From NCBI GenBank assembly GCA_029783825.1, contig JAREIK010000493.1, positions 315,192 through 379,191 on the forward strand: a stretch of DNA of 64,000 nucleotides. The letters are read 5' to 3'. Position 1 is the stretch's first letter. Each line of letters begins with the position of its first letter. This stretch comes from Sapria himalayana (Eukaryota > Streptophyta > Magnoliopsida > Malpighiales > Rafflesiaceae). The notes under the pieces were generated by a model that ran no database searches, was not told the origin of the DNA, and was given only the letters and a program-made list of their open reading frames with translations. Both the position numbers and the translations under genes were made by a program. Shown here piece after piece: positions 38,291-48,976 of this stretch.

Positions 38291-38559
38291 GGAGGCAGCA
38301 TATGGGGATAGTGCTGCCCATGTGGTCGGGCCTCTATCTCTCCTCTTCCCCGTGCGTCTGGCTCTTCTCTTCACATACTTTCTAAAAGGTTTCCAGCCAT
38401 CTTCCTTCCTCGTTTATACACTGTCGATCCTGTAACAAAACCAAAGAGAAAAAAAAACGAACGTGCCTACAAGATCTTGACACCCTATTACCCTTATCAT
38501 TGATTAAACTTATACAACATAAGATTAAAGCTCCACAGAATTGTCGATTTCTCCTCCTT

Positions 38560-38900
38560 AACAATCTGCAAGGAAAGTCAGAATACATATTGTCCTGCAA
38601 GGAAAGTCAAAGTACATACTTTCTAAAGAGAATATCGAATTCTGCCGAAATGCAGAATTAGCACATATTTTTAGATATGCAGAATTAGCACATACTTTCT
38701 AAATTACATACATATTATCTTGACTCCCTTGCATTTTTAGCTATGCACTATTCTGCCGAAATGCCAGAATTAACACATCCTGCAATGGGATCTCCTACAT
38801 TTATACCCTATTATTCTTCTTAACATCCTGCAAGGGAAGTCAAGATACATCTTTAAGATACTCACTATTCTGCCAAAAAGTAGAGTTAAGACATTTATAA
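38560..38900. repeat. Short repeats near the LINE ORF2 end
   Basis: TCCTGCAAGGGAAGTCAA-type, TTCTGCCGAAATGC-type and AGAATTAGCACATA-type words each recur two to four times in loosely tandem order, giving an old repeat with a unit near 100-150 bp. Confidence 0.65.
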
Positions 38901-39071
38901 TTCTAATCTGTATGCTTCTTTTTTAAATTCAAAATTCTAAATTAAGATTTAAGTTTTATTTTATTTTTAAATATGGCTCAATCTCCACCCTTCCATTCCA
39001 TTTAATTGTGAGACAGAAATTCTCTGCAATGATGAATTCCCCGATCAATCCATCAGAAAGTTGAGACTTTG

Positions 39072-42000
39072 TCATACCTTCGTGGTCTGTTTATTTGTTC
39101 TAATATAAGGAAATCCCATTTTATCTAAACATGCTATTCCCTTTAGTTTGTTTGGCATGAATTTCTCGTTATATTCAATATCTCCTCTGGTGGTGCCTAT
39201 TTTAGATAGACTGTCCGCTAGATTATTAGCTTCTCTATATATATGTATTATTGAGGCCTTCAGTTCGTCCAAAAGACTAAGAATTACTTCTAGGTCCTCT
39301 TCATACCTCCATAATATTTTCTTATTGATTACTGTTTCAACTAGTAATTTTGAGTCTACCTGAACTTCAATGTTTTTAAAGTTTAGCTGCTTACATATCT
39401 CTAACCCTGATTTTAATGCTCTAATTTCTGATTCTAAAGCCGAGGAGGCTCTACTAGATCTGGTGAAAGCTCTCTGTACTGTCCCTGTATGATCTCTTAT
39501 TACCCCACCTCCTCCTGCTATTCCAGTATCCCTGCTAAAACTCCCATCCGTATTAAGTGAGAGTTTGCCAACCGGCGGAGCATTCCAGTATATACATTTA
39601 GCCCATTGCTGTTTTAAGACTTTATATGTGAGATCACATTCTTCTCAAGCTTCTTTTCTTGTTTCATTTCTTGTAGTACTATCGGTTTTATTATTGATAT
39701 ATTACATATCTCCTTTCTAATATCTTTTATAATTTCTGTTAAATTCATCCTTATATTTTCAAATTTACTTTTGTTTCGAGATTTCCATATGCACCAAATA
39801 ATTAGATGCGGCAGGTTTCTGATTAAGCCATTTCCTGGTGGGGCTTTTCATGTTTTCTTTTCCCATTTTTTACTTTATCTATTAATCCATCATCTATTTT
39901 ACATATTCTTTTTTTCCCCTTCCATCTCTCTCCATATTTCTGCTGCGATGGGTCCATTAGAAAGCAAATGATTAGTTGTTTCAACCGCTTGTGAACAGCA
40001 TTCGCATCTTGATGCCATGTTTATCCCTTTCTTTTGTATATTTCTATCTACCGGTATAGCATTCATTAAAGCCTTCCATGTGAAGGAGTGCATTTTTTGC
40101 GGGATATTTTCTTGCCATACCCATTTAAATAGAGTTTGAGCCGGTTTTTTCTTCTGACCAAATCTTTTGCCGACTTGAGGGAAAAGTTTCCTTGCGGTGT
40201 TAACGTCCATTTCCAGCCACTCTTCTTTAGTATAGAGTATGAGTCTACTATCTCTTTTGTTTTTCCATTGACTTCCAACTGTTCGAAACTTTCTTAGAGG
40301 TCTTATTCTTATTATCTAAATATTTTACCCGCATATATTTAGCCCAAAGATTATCGCTTTCTTTAAGTCTCCACCGGCTTTTACAGTCCCAGGCAGCTGC
40401 CGAGTCCTGGAGGCTCATTAGACCTAATCCTGCTTCCTATTTCGGATAACAGATACTTTTCCAGTCCTTCCAGTGTAGTTTATTTCTGCCTTGTTTTTTA
40501 CCCCATAAGAAGTTAGCCATTTCTGATTCGAGTTTTTTAATAACTTTTTTAGGGGGATGTATCACTGATAAAATGTGTGTTAGTGTGCTTTGTAATACGT
40601 GTGAAAGCAACGTAATCCTCCCCCCAAATCCCAAGAGCTCTTCTTTCAATCCTGCTATTTTCTTTCTTAGCTTGTCTTGAAGGTAAGTTAGATATTCTTC
40701 CTTCAACCTCCCTCATATATCAGACAACCTAGATACATTAATGCCCCTTTAATTTCTGCAAAACCTGTAATATTTTTATTTTATCTACTAACTTTAATTT
40801 TACATTTTTAGCAAGCATGAACTGACATTTACTTTTATTTACCATTTGGCCTGTCTCTTTTTCAAATATTTGAAGAAGATCCATAAGATTCATTAAAGAC
40901 TTTATGCTAGCATTAGTAAATATTATAAGGTCATCTGCGTAAGCTAAACAGCCTATTTTGGGTGTATTCCTTGGTTGTCTAAATGGCATTATTTTACCTT
41001 CAGATATTATCTTATTCAAGTTTCGTATTAATAGTTCTAAATAGATATCAAAAAGAAGGGGGGATAACGGATCCCCTTGCCTTAAACTTTTATTTGGTTT
41101 AAATTCCTCACTTATCTTACCATTTACCAGGACTCTTACCCAAGTACTTGAAATGCATCTATATATTAGATCAATGGTCAGCTCAGAGAAGCCGAACCTT
41201 CTTAGCACAAAGGAAAGGGTATCCTATTCCACTCTATCGAAGGCTTTCGATAGATCTAGTTTGACCACTAAGTTTTTTCCTCTAGATTTACCTCTATTTC
41301 TTTCATCATTTCTGATGCAAGTTTTATATTTTCAATCATTAATCTATTTTTAACAAAGCCCGTTTGTTCCTGAGATATTATTGACGGTAAAATTAAGCTT
41401 AACCTATTTTGTTATATTTTGCCAATATTTTATAAATAGTATTGCATAAACTTATTAGTCTATAATCCTCACATTTCTGTGGTGATTCTTTTTTTGGAAT
41501 TAATACTATAAAAGATTTTACCCATGATTTTGGGATATCCCCACCTACAAAAAAACTTGCAATTGCAGGGACTAGCTCAGTTTTAATCGTATGCCAGTTT
41601 ACCTGGAAAAAATAATTATTCCAACCATCAGGTCATGCTGCACTATCTTTATCAAGACTAAAGACAGCCTCTTTAACTTCTGGTTCTTCTGGGATCAATT
41701 CCATTAATTGGTTTTGAGCTTCCGTGATGGTCGCCCTAATCTCATGCATTAGCGAATTATCTGTCCTACATGACTGACTACATAGTTGATTTTCAAAAAA
41801 AAATTTAAAGAGAGCTCCTATTTCCTTTTTATCTTCTACCCATTTTCCTTCTTCATTTATTAGTCCTTTAATTTTATTTTTTTGAGATTTTATTTTAGAC
41901 ATATTATAAAAAAATTTAGTATTACAATCACCATCTTTTAACCATTTTATTTTTGCTCGTTGTTTCCAATAAATTTCTTCAATGTGTAATTTCAATCTCA

Positions 42001-42976
42001 GTTCTCCTTTAGCCTTACTTAATTCTATCCGAGTTTCATTATTATTAGTGGAGTCAAAATCTTGCTCCAGCTTGGCTACTTTTTCTTCTAGTTTTTTTAG
42101 CTCCTGATTTAATTTCCCAAAAACCTCTTTATTGCATGTTTTTAAACAAGCTTTTAGCCTCAAAAGTTTAATTGATAGAACTTGCATCGGTTTTCCCTGT
42201 GCTGGCTCTTTCCAAGACTCACTGACAAGTCCTGCGAAGCTCGCATGCTTTACCCACATATTTTGGAATTTAAAATTAGACGTATTACCCTAGTGTCTTT
42301 GAATCGTGATAAGCAAGGGGCTATGGTCAGAGCAAGTTCTATTTAGGTGTCTAAGCCCCGTAATCCCTTGTGAGGTGACCCACTTTGTGTTACACATTAT
42401 CCTATCCAGTCGAGCCCAGATGACTCCTCTTTTTTTTCCAATTATTGCACCAGGTATATCTCGAACCAGTGAAATCTATTTCCATTAGATTAGTAATGGC
42501 TATTGTGCCATTAAATTGTTTCATGGCTACCTTATCCGGTGGTTTGCCACCTTTCTTTTCTTGAGGGCTTCTAATTATGTTAAAGTCACCTCTTATAATC
42601 CAAAGTGAATTTCTACTTGCTATATCTTTCATATCTTCCCATAAAGCCACCCTAGATTATTTATCATTTTTTGCGTAAACTACTGAGATTATTTGATCTG
42701 TGCTCTTATCTAATTTGAAATGTACTATTTGTTCGATATCTTTTATTATTTCAATTTTCAATTTACTGTGCCATAAAATCCAAAGTTTACTATTTAGGTT
42801 AGCATAAGCTTTATTAAATCCTAACATTTCTCTATATTATTTAGTTGATCTTGCAGGACCATTGGTTCTGCAATAATCATTAATGAGATTTTATGTTCTT
42901 TAATTAAAAGTCTTAATCTATTTATCGTGGGGCTATTAGCTACCCCCCTAACATTCCAATATAGACATCTATCCAT
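39072..42976 (-). pseudogene. LINE ORF2: endonuclease, reverse transcriptase, RNase H
   Basis: The ATG at 42976 gives MDRCLYWNVRGVANSPTINR, the usual start of a plant LINE endonuclease, and overlaps the ORF1 stop by 8 bp. The endonuclease continues with NSKLWILWHSKL, WIIRGDFNIIR and RYTWCNNW (to about 42.4 kb). A linker with a Lys/Glu-rich helical segment and QRAKIKWLKDGDCNTKFFY follows, then SAA-stop-PDGW (about 41.63 kb). The RT core has VRVLVNG, LRQGDPLSPLLFDIYLE and the catalytic CLAYADDLIIFT (about 40.93 kb). Then come the FGGRITLLSHVLQS block, a zf-RVT domain (SFTWKALMNAIP, CECC) and an RNase H domain with LSLNTDGSFS, ALESEIRAL and VQVDSKLLVE, ending TTKV at 39072. Breaks include a frameshift near 42.84 kb, a stop at 42657-42659, a frameshift near 42.4 kb, the stop at 41.63 kb and further shifts at 41.2-41.6 and 40.2-40.4 kb. 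Confidence 0.92.
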
Positions 42977-44338
42977 TAAAAACTAATTTAGCTTGGGCTC
43001 GAGTTGTACACTTAGATTCATAAGATATGTTAGCATATTTTTTCGTATTTCTTACTGTTTTAGGAGTGTAAGGAATTTCATGCCTAATCTCATTATATTT
43101 TACCTGTTTTCCGAGCACCATGGTCATTTGCTTTAGTGCCTCCATGGATTGGGTTCTTGAAAGATTCCCCCAATCTTCATTATAAATATATATATCATCC
43201 TTTGCTTTCACCTCAGGCTCGTCTTGAGATACATCACCCTTGTGACTTGAGGGGGAACTAAAAATTACCGGTTCATCTTCAGGAAAATCCAGAAGATCCT
43301 CATCTATCCACGCATAATCATCAAGTTTTTCTTTCAATACAATTCTGGTTTTAGATGTTTTTTTATATTTTCTCTTGTGTTTTACCTCCTCCCATCCTTT
43401 ATTTGAGCTAACATCATTCTCTATCCCCAAGTTAGTCTCTATCGGGGTTCCTTCTTCTTGAGTAATATTTGGATTATCTGGTGGGATGCTTGATATTATT
43501 CAACTGTCCAGATCTCCCTTCGGCTGGATATTTTGTTTGAGAAGTGAAGCCTCCTCTTTCCTTACCCATTGCATCACCTTCGTACCTCCTCCTTCATGCT
43601 GCTGCCCGTTGTTATGCTCTTCTTTCCCCACCTTGCACGTAAACTTTCATGCCCGAGCATCTTACATTTTATGCAGTAAGGAGGAAGGCTTTCGGGGATG
43701 ACAGTTTGCCAAAACCCCTCGGCCTGTTCCCCTTCACCACTACCTATCCATATTTTGTCGGGCGGTTTAGTTAAGAGGTTTAGCTCGACACATACATGTG
43801 CTTTATTCGGCCTTGACATGGTTACTGTGGCTTCATCTCGTAACCTGGGCTTACCCAAACACGACGAAATTGCATAGAGAGATGTTTCGGAGAAAAGATG
43901 AAGTGGCAGAAAAGGCAATGTAAACCATACCGGGGCTATAGGCGCCTCTTCAAGAGGAGTAAAATCCTTTGTCCACTTCAGTATACGCATGGGGAAGCCG
44001 TCAACTTGCCATAATCCACGCTGCCATAGGCGATATTGATCTTCCAGTAGAGAGCATTGCAGCACGACATGATTGCCATCGAAATCAGCAAATTTCAACT
44101 TCCCCTTGGGCTTTAAATTGTCGATGAATTTCTGAACTCCAATCGCACGAGGCCTACCGTGAGAGAACTTACCAACGAGCGTGTATTCGAAAGGTTCTAA
44201 GAGACTTCGAGATTCTTCAGCAGAGAAGATTATAGCCGGGAGCCCATTTTTGTTCCCTTGAGTTCGTGAAATCGGCGCGGTTCCCTTCACCATCGAAGCA
44301 AAAGACTTATTATTTAATAATAAGTCAGATTTTTCCAT
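42969..44338 (-). pseudogene. LINE ORF1 protein (DUF4283 plus CCHC knuckle)
   Basis: This is the nucleic-acid-binding protein that coats LINE RNA. I choose the ATG at 44338 (MEKSDLLLNNKSFASMVKG) because upstream in-frame sequence belongs to the leader repeats. The DUF4283-like domain follows with EYTLVGKFSHGRPRAIGVQK, KFADFDGNHVVLQCS, YRLWQRGLWQVDGFPMRILK and APVWFTLPFLPLHLF, then KAHVCVELNLLTKPPDKIWI and a CCHC knuckle starting CIKCKMLGHES. A 1-bp shift inside the knuckle (about 43.65 kb) displaces the last Cys; the other frame continues TCKVGKEEHN. Another stop follows near 43.5 kb, and a third block (MGIENDVSSNKGWEEVKHKR through AQAKLVFNG) ends at the natural TAG, 42969-42971. The last block is rich in Lys and Glu, as usual for this protein's tail. 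Confidence 0.87.
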
Positions 44339-44398
44339 TCTCACCTTGAGTTGAGCTTGGTTTGAGCAGCAATGGAGTGTTCTTCTCTCTTTGTTGCT

Positions 44399-45010
44399 CA
44401 ATCTAACAGTTACACATAAAACACTATGCAAATATTGTATCGAACAGCAATTCACGAAGCAATTAGCACAATAATTCACTCAACTATTCACATAACAGTT
44501 TATTCCAGATAATCGCGAGAGAAAAGCCAGAGAAAAACGTAAGAGAAAATCGCGAGAGGATTTTCGCGAGAGAACCAAGGAGCACTTCCGGCTTCTAATT
44601 TAGCTTATTATTTCTTACAAATGTTGTTGTTCGTGTTCACCCATATTGCTTCATTCCCATAACAGTTTTCCTTTTTGTAAATATTAGAAATTTCGCGAGA
44701 GAACCAAGGAGCACTTCATTGCGCAAAACTAGCAGTTACACATAATAACACTATGCAAATATAACATCAAACAGCAATTCACGAAGCAATTTCCATGATA
44801 GTTCACTCAACAATTCACATAATAGTTTATTCAAGATAATCGCGAGATAAAACGTTAGAGAGAAAATCACGAGAGAACCTATATCGATTAGCAATTCACG
44901 AAGCAATTTGCACAATAATTCATTCAACAAATTCACATAACAGTTTATTCAAGATAAATCGCAAGAGAGAAAATCCAGAGAAACCCGCAGGAGAATTTTC
45001 GCAGAGAGTA
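44399..45010. repeat. Tandem monomers in the LINE 5' leader
   Basis: AGTTACACATAA...CACTATGCAAATAT recurs at 44408 and 44734 (period about 326 bp), and AGCAATTCACGAAGCAATT at 44446, 44773 and 44890. Each is followed by TTCACATAA-AGTTTATT and a purine-rich CGAGAGA block. So there are two long units and one short one. Repeated leader monomers with promoter activity are known from mammalian L1; here the role is only inferred. Confidence 0.85.
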
Positions 45011-45048
45011 TTTTCACGAGAGAGAGTCGAGTTCGATATATTATCATT

Positions 45049-45330
45049 CATTCATTTATTTCATTTCCTACTTTACTTCCTTCAAAAAAGTTATCTAAAG
45101 ATCCATAGAACCCTCAACTATTTGAGAAGCAGCTATCATATGTTACTCCACGAGTTCCTGTGATAAAATAGAAAATAAAAAAACTATGCTAGTTAATAAT
45201 AAACTAAATATAATATTTTTCATTACACACTTAACTTGGTCATTTTAATAACAACTATATAGTTTTTACTCGCTTGATTCTACATGGAAAATTACTCTCT
45301 TTGATACATATAAAAAAAGAACCTAATGAA
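45049..45330. other. Element 2 interior, right of the LINE
   Basis: AT-rich sequence. I see nothing coding. Confidence 0.5.
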
Positions 45331-45645
45331 CACAACCTACATGTTGCACGCACTACACCATGGCTGTATCAAACATACACATGGTGCACGTCCAGTACAT
45401 CAACCACACATCCATGTTCACTGCTCCATACATACACTTTGCACTTCAAAATAGTTATGCACTATGGCTACGCGACCACGGCACCACATCTCATGGCATC
45501 GCTGCCCACTGGACCATGCACCCACTAACACTAAGCCACATGCCAGCACATGTGCATCACACATTATCGCTGGCATTGGCGCATAGTGTGCCATGGCGCA
45601 TGTACCATCTAGGTAGTTATGAAATGATGTGGCAGACAATCATTA
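45331..45645. other. GC-richer, CAT/CAC-rich island
   Basis: This stretch stands out from AT-rich surroundings by its base composition and by frequent CAT, CAC and ATG words (CATGGCATCG, CCATGGCGCATG). Frames are open on both strands over 200-300 bases (plus 45360-45728, minus 45639-45418), which reflects low T/A stop content. I recognise no protein in either. It could be a piece captured by element 2. Confidence 0.5.
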
Positions 45646-46009
45646 TTTCAAAAGGATCAAAAGAAATTAATCAAATTATTTCAGTCTTTTTGTCTCCCAC
45701 AGTGGTTCAATATTCCATGGTTATATAATGTCCATGGAAGTGAGACTAATTAATAAAAAATAAATCTTTAGTAAAATACAATTAATTGGAACAAAAATAA
45801 TTCTTAAAAAAATAATTATTTATTTTATGAACATTCTATAATTTTTTACACATCACATTTGCAATGGGATAAAAATAAATCAACATATTACAATTATTAT
45901 TCCTTTTAAGATGTGACATTGAAAAAAGACGGGGTCATCCTCACCACTAACTGCTACTTTAAAAAAATATGCTTTTACTAGTTAAATGAAATCACAAATA
46001 TTTGGCTTA
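45646..46009. other. AT-rich spacer
   Basis: No feature is seen. Confidence 0.5.
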
Positions 46010-46561
46010 CCAGCAGGAAATGTAGCATCACTTTGAATGGGAAGAGGGGGCATGGCACGTATAGAATGGGCATCAGTAATTTGATAATGATATATTAATA
46101 GTTAACCACCTATTAATAAAGGGTGAACAAGAACAAATGAGCCACAAAAAAATTAAAAAATAACAACGGACATATTAATTCAAATTATGTATCTTACATT
46201 CAAAATAGCAAGCAACATATACAAGCTATATGAGCAATGAAAGAATAGAAAAACAAGTCTGTATAATGCAACACTAATGATGAATGAAGTATGAGCAATC
46301 AAATTCAAGTAAAATGAGTTCCTTACTACAATAATATTATCTTTTTTTTTGTTTTATTTTTCATTCCACTCTCTTAGTTTTCTTTCTTTCTCCCCAATGC
46401 ACACAAAACCCTATTGGGTTCCTATAAGTTTTGACATCAAGCTTACATGATGTCAGAGCATCAATAAAGGCAATGTAAGAGTTGTGCAAAGTGTCCGGGT
46501 GGGGCACACATTCTACAACTGTCAATAAGTGTTTTTGCCAGTGATATTGAATCAATTTCAA
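46010..46561 (-). pseudogene. Unrecognised exon-like pieces on the minus strand
   Basis: Two pieces look like former coding exons. One (46561-46361) reads KLIQYHWQKHLLTVVECVPH, then PDTLHNSYIAFIDALTSCKL and DVKTYRNPIGFCVHWGERKK before a stop; its balanced composition (His, Trp, Cys, Pro) is unlike chance frames in AT-rich DNA. The other (about 46080-46013) reads ITDAHSIRAMPPLPIQSDAT then FPAG directly before a good splice donor (GTAAGCC). They are separated by AT-rich, intron-like sequence. I do not recognise the protein. It may be a host gene piece carried by element 2, or an unrecognised part of its transposase. Confidence 0.4.
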
Positions 46562-47144
46562 GATAATTTTTGCAACATCATTTTATTCTTTCAGAAAAGA
46601 GATTTTTGTTCGCCAAAATTAAAATAATTAATTTTTATGTAGACAATTTTTATTTTAAAAAACTACTCACAAATTCAATATTATTTATGTTTTTATGTAA
46701 TATTTATCATAATTGCTATTATACATTTAACATTATTAAGAAAACATCATTTCAACATTTAAAAAAAACAAAAAAAAGTGCAAAAATTTTTATCATGAGA
46801 TACAATATATAAATACATACCAGGATATCATCATAATAGTCATACAAAACAATAGGTATCAGTCTTCCAAAAGATTAAAAGATTTGATAATCACAATCTA
46901 AATATATTAGACAAAGATATCATAATTGATTCTTTAAGAAATAAGAGAATCATAAAAAAATTTATTAAATAGCTTCATGTAACCAAAATAAATATCACTT
47001 ATATCATTCATACAGTTAATTAACTTTAGATTTTCTCAAATATATTCATATGGACAATTTTTTGAATTCTCAAATATGAAAATACATTTCCAAAATGGTT
47101 ATTATAAGATTTTTCCAATCTATTATAATTTCTTACAAATAAAA
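46562..47144. other. AT-rich DNA before the copia relic
   Basis: No coding signal is visible; it may contain unreadable upstream copia sequence. Confidence 0.45.
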
Positions 47145-47357
47145 TGTATATCAACTAGACATGAGAAACACAGTTCTCTATGATAATCTTAAGAATAAGA
47201 TATATATACAACAACCATCTTGTTTTACTATTCCAATGAATGCATGTATGATTAGTAGATTGTATAAATCTTATATACCAATACTAAACTTGGAATATAA
47301 TTATTTCAATGTTTCAATATTTTATAAATGCTATAATAAAGTATCACTCATGTCAAA
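47145..47357 (+). pseudogene. Ty1/copia reverse transcriptase relic, cut by element 3
   Basis: The plus frame reads YQLDMRNTVLYDNLKNKIYI, QQPSCFTIP, ISRLYKSY and LEYNYFNVSIFYKCYN. This follows the RVT_2 block [25 protein letters not shown], then CRLxKSLYGLKQSPRxWYxxF, with substitutions (the GLKQS part is lost) but few stops. It is a separate element from the relic at 3976-5345. The similarity stops where a CACTA-like terminus begins (47358), and I could not find the continuation beyond 55840. Confidence 0.75.
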
Positions 47358-47365
47358 TACTACAA

Positions 47366-47960
47366 GAAAATATCAATTTAGCTAAGAAAATTTAGCTAAG
47401 GAAATTTAGCTAGAGATCAATCCCTAGCTAAATTGTGAGGGATTAGGTTGGGAATAGCAAGGGATTTTTGATTTTATATTGAAATAAAAATTTATGATGG
47501 ATTAGCGATGGAATTGGTCGATTGAAAATTTTCATCGCTATTTTTTTCGTAAATTTATGTACAATGAAAAGCGATAAATTTAACGATGGATTTAGCGACG
47601 GATTTTCTCTAGCTAATTAGATCCATACAAAATTCATTGCTAATATGTTCGTAAATTCCACTCAAGAAAAGCCAAGAATTTAGCAACATATTTTCCCTAG
47701 CTAATTTGATCCGGACAAAATTCATCAGAAATATGTTCATAAATTCCACGTAAATAAAAGCATGGAATTTAGTGATGGATCTACCCTAGCTAATTAGATC
47801 AAGACAAAATCAATGGCTAACTAATTATTTGATTTTTTTTTACTTTTTTATATTTTATTACAAGCTATTATTCTTTAAATTTTAATTTTCACAAAATATA
47901 TCCATTTAGTTAAGGATTTTTCCCTAACTATTTGGGCTAGGGATAATTTTCATCACTAAA
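47366..47960. repeat. Left subterminal repeats of element 3
   Basis: Alternating direct and inverted copies of TTTAGCTAGAGA, CCCTAGCTAA, TTAGCGATGGA, TTAGCGACGGA and TCATCGCTA are packed at intervals of tens of bases. Confidence 0.82.
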
Positions 47961-48754
47961 CATTAATGATTTAATTTTTTAATATTTTATTTAATTTTGT
48001 ATATTAAAGGTATGTATGCCATTGTCTATAGATCAGTGATCCTTGTAAGACATATTCTCCTCGTATAATTATAAAAATATGTTATTATAAATAAATAAAT
48101 TAAAAATATATATAAATATAAAAGAAAATTAATATTAATAAACACTATAATAACTATTAATAAAGACTACAATAATTATTAATAAAGACGACAATAACAT
48201 TAAATAATTAAGTCTATATTTATTAAAATTTCTAAAGATATTTTAAAAAATAAATGAATCTATATTAAAATTTCTACTAATAAAAAGATTAAAAAATTCA
48301 TTGTATGATAAAATATAATATATTAAATGTTGTGTCAAAAAAATACTCAACCCAGCATTTTCGAGTTCCCCTTCATAAAGAAAACATCCTCTCTCCCTTA
48401 ATAAAAATATAATATTAAAAAAACAACTTAATTATTAATGCTATTAAGTACTATTAAGCATTAAGCTGAAAAAAAGTTCTATTAAGCGTAAAGTAAAAAA
48501 AACAAATGCCCCCTTGAAGTTATATATATATATATTGTATATTAAATGTTTTGATAATTTAAAATTAAAACATTAATGGAATTTTAAAACTTAATAAAAC
48601 TTAATAAACTTAATAGTTAGAGATTTTAACTAGTTTTTAACTTAATAAACTTAATAAACTTAATAAACTCTAAGTCTCTCTATTGGCCTCTCTCTCTCTT
48701 GACTCTAGTGTGGAGGTATCTTTGCTACTGTAAAACCATAAAACCCATTAGTCT
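47961..48754. other. AT-rich interior of element 3 with short tandem repeats
   Basis: There are small tandem patches: ATTAATAAAGAC-type units at about 48145-48200 and CTTAATAAA-type units at about 48580-48670. A CT-rich stretch lies near 48675-48705. No coding signal is visible. Confidence 0.6.
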
Positions 48755-48976
48755 TTAATGATTAATATTCCATGGAAAAAAGCGGCCTCTTGGAAGAGAC
48801 CCAATAAAGTCATCAGGTTGGCTATTCTTCCATGTTTTTTTATTCATAATCCAATAATCAGCTCTGTAAAAAAAATTCACTACCGTGTTCGATGTCATTG
48901 AGAAAATTTGTGAATCAAGATCAATCCATGAGTACATTATGTAGCCAACAGGTACTTCATTAGTAATGTAGGCATG
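48755..48976 (-). pseudogene. Unrecognised protein fragment, about 70 codons
   Basis: The minus frame reads HAYITNEVPVGYIMYSWIDL, DSQIFSMTSNTVVNFFYRAD, YWIMNKKTWKNSQPDDFIG, SLPRGRFFPWNINH and stop. The composition (Trp, Pro, Gly, Asp in varied order) is protein-like and differs from chance frames in AT-rich DNA. The upstream flank has stops in frame, so either an exon boundary lies near 48976 or the piece is truncated. I do not recognise it. It may be coding DNA carried by element 3. Confidence 0.35.

Larger units (their letters stand above)
37728..39071 (-). other. LINE 3' region and poly(A) tail
   Basis: Sequence between the ORF2 stop (39072-39074) and the poly(T) run (37728-37740). I see no reading frame of interest. 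It contains two short-repeat zones, listed separately. Confidence 0.65.
37728..45048 (-). mobile_element. L1-type plant LINE, about 7.3 kb, decayed
   Basis: A non-LTR retrotransposon on the minus strand. From its 5' end it has a leader with tandem repeats, ORF1 (DUF4283-type RNA-binding domain plus CCHC knuckle), ORF2 (endonuclease, reverse transcriptase, zf-RVT, RNase H), a 3' region with CAGCAACAGA microrepeats, and a poly(A) tail seen as poly(T) at about 37728-37740. Possible target duplications are ATCATTCACTTC before the poly(T) and ATCATTCATTC at about 45049. It looks nearly full length, so it landed intact. Stops and frameshifts in both ORFs make it inactive now. The 5' boundary is approximate. 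Confidence 0.85.

Noticed and set aside
37993..38374. Gln/Ala/Thr-rich and Cys/Leu-rich frames near 38 kb
   Set aside because: They are produced by the CAGCAACAGA microrepeats in the LINE 3' region.
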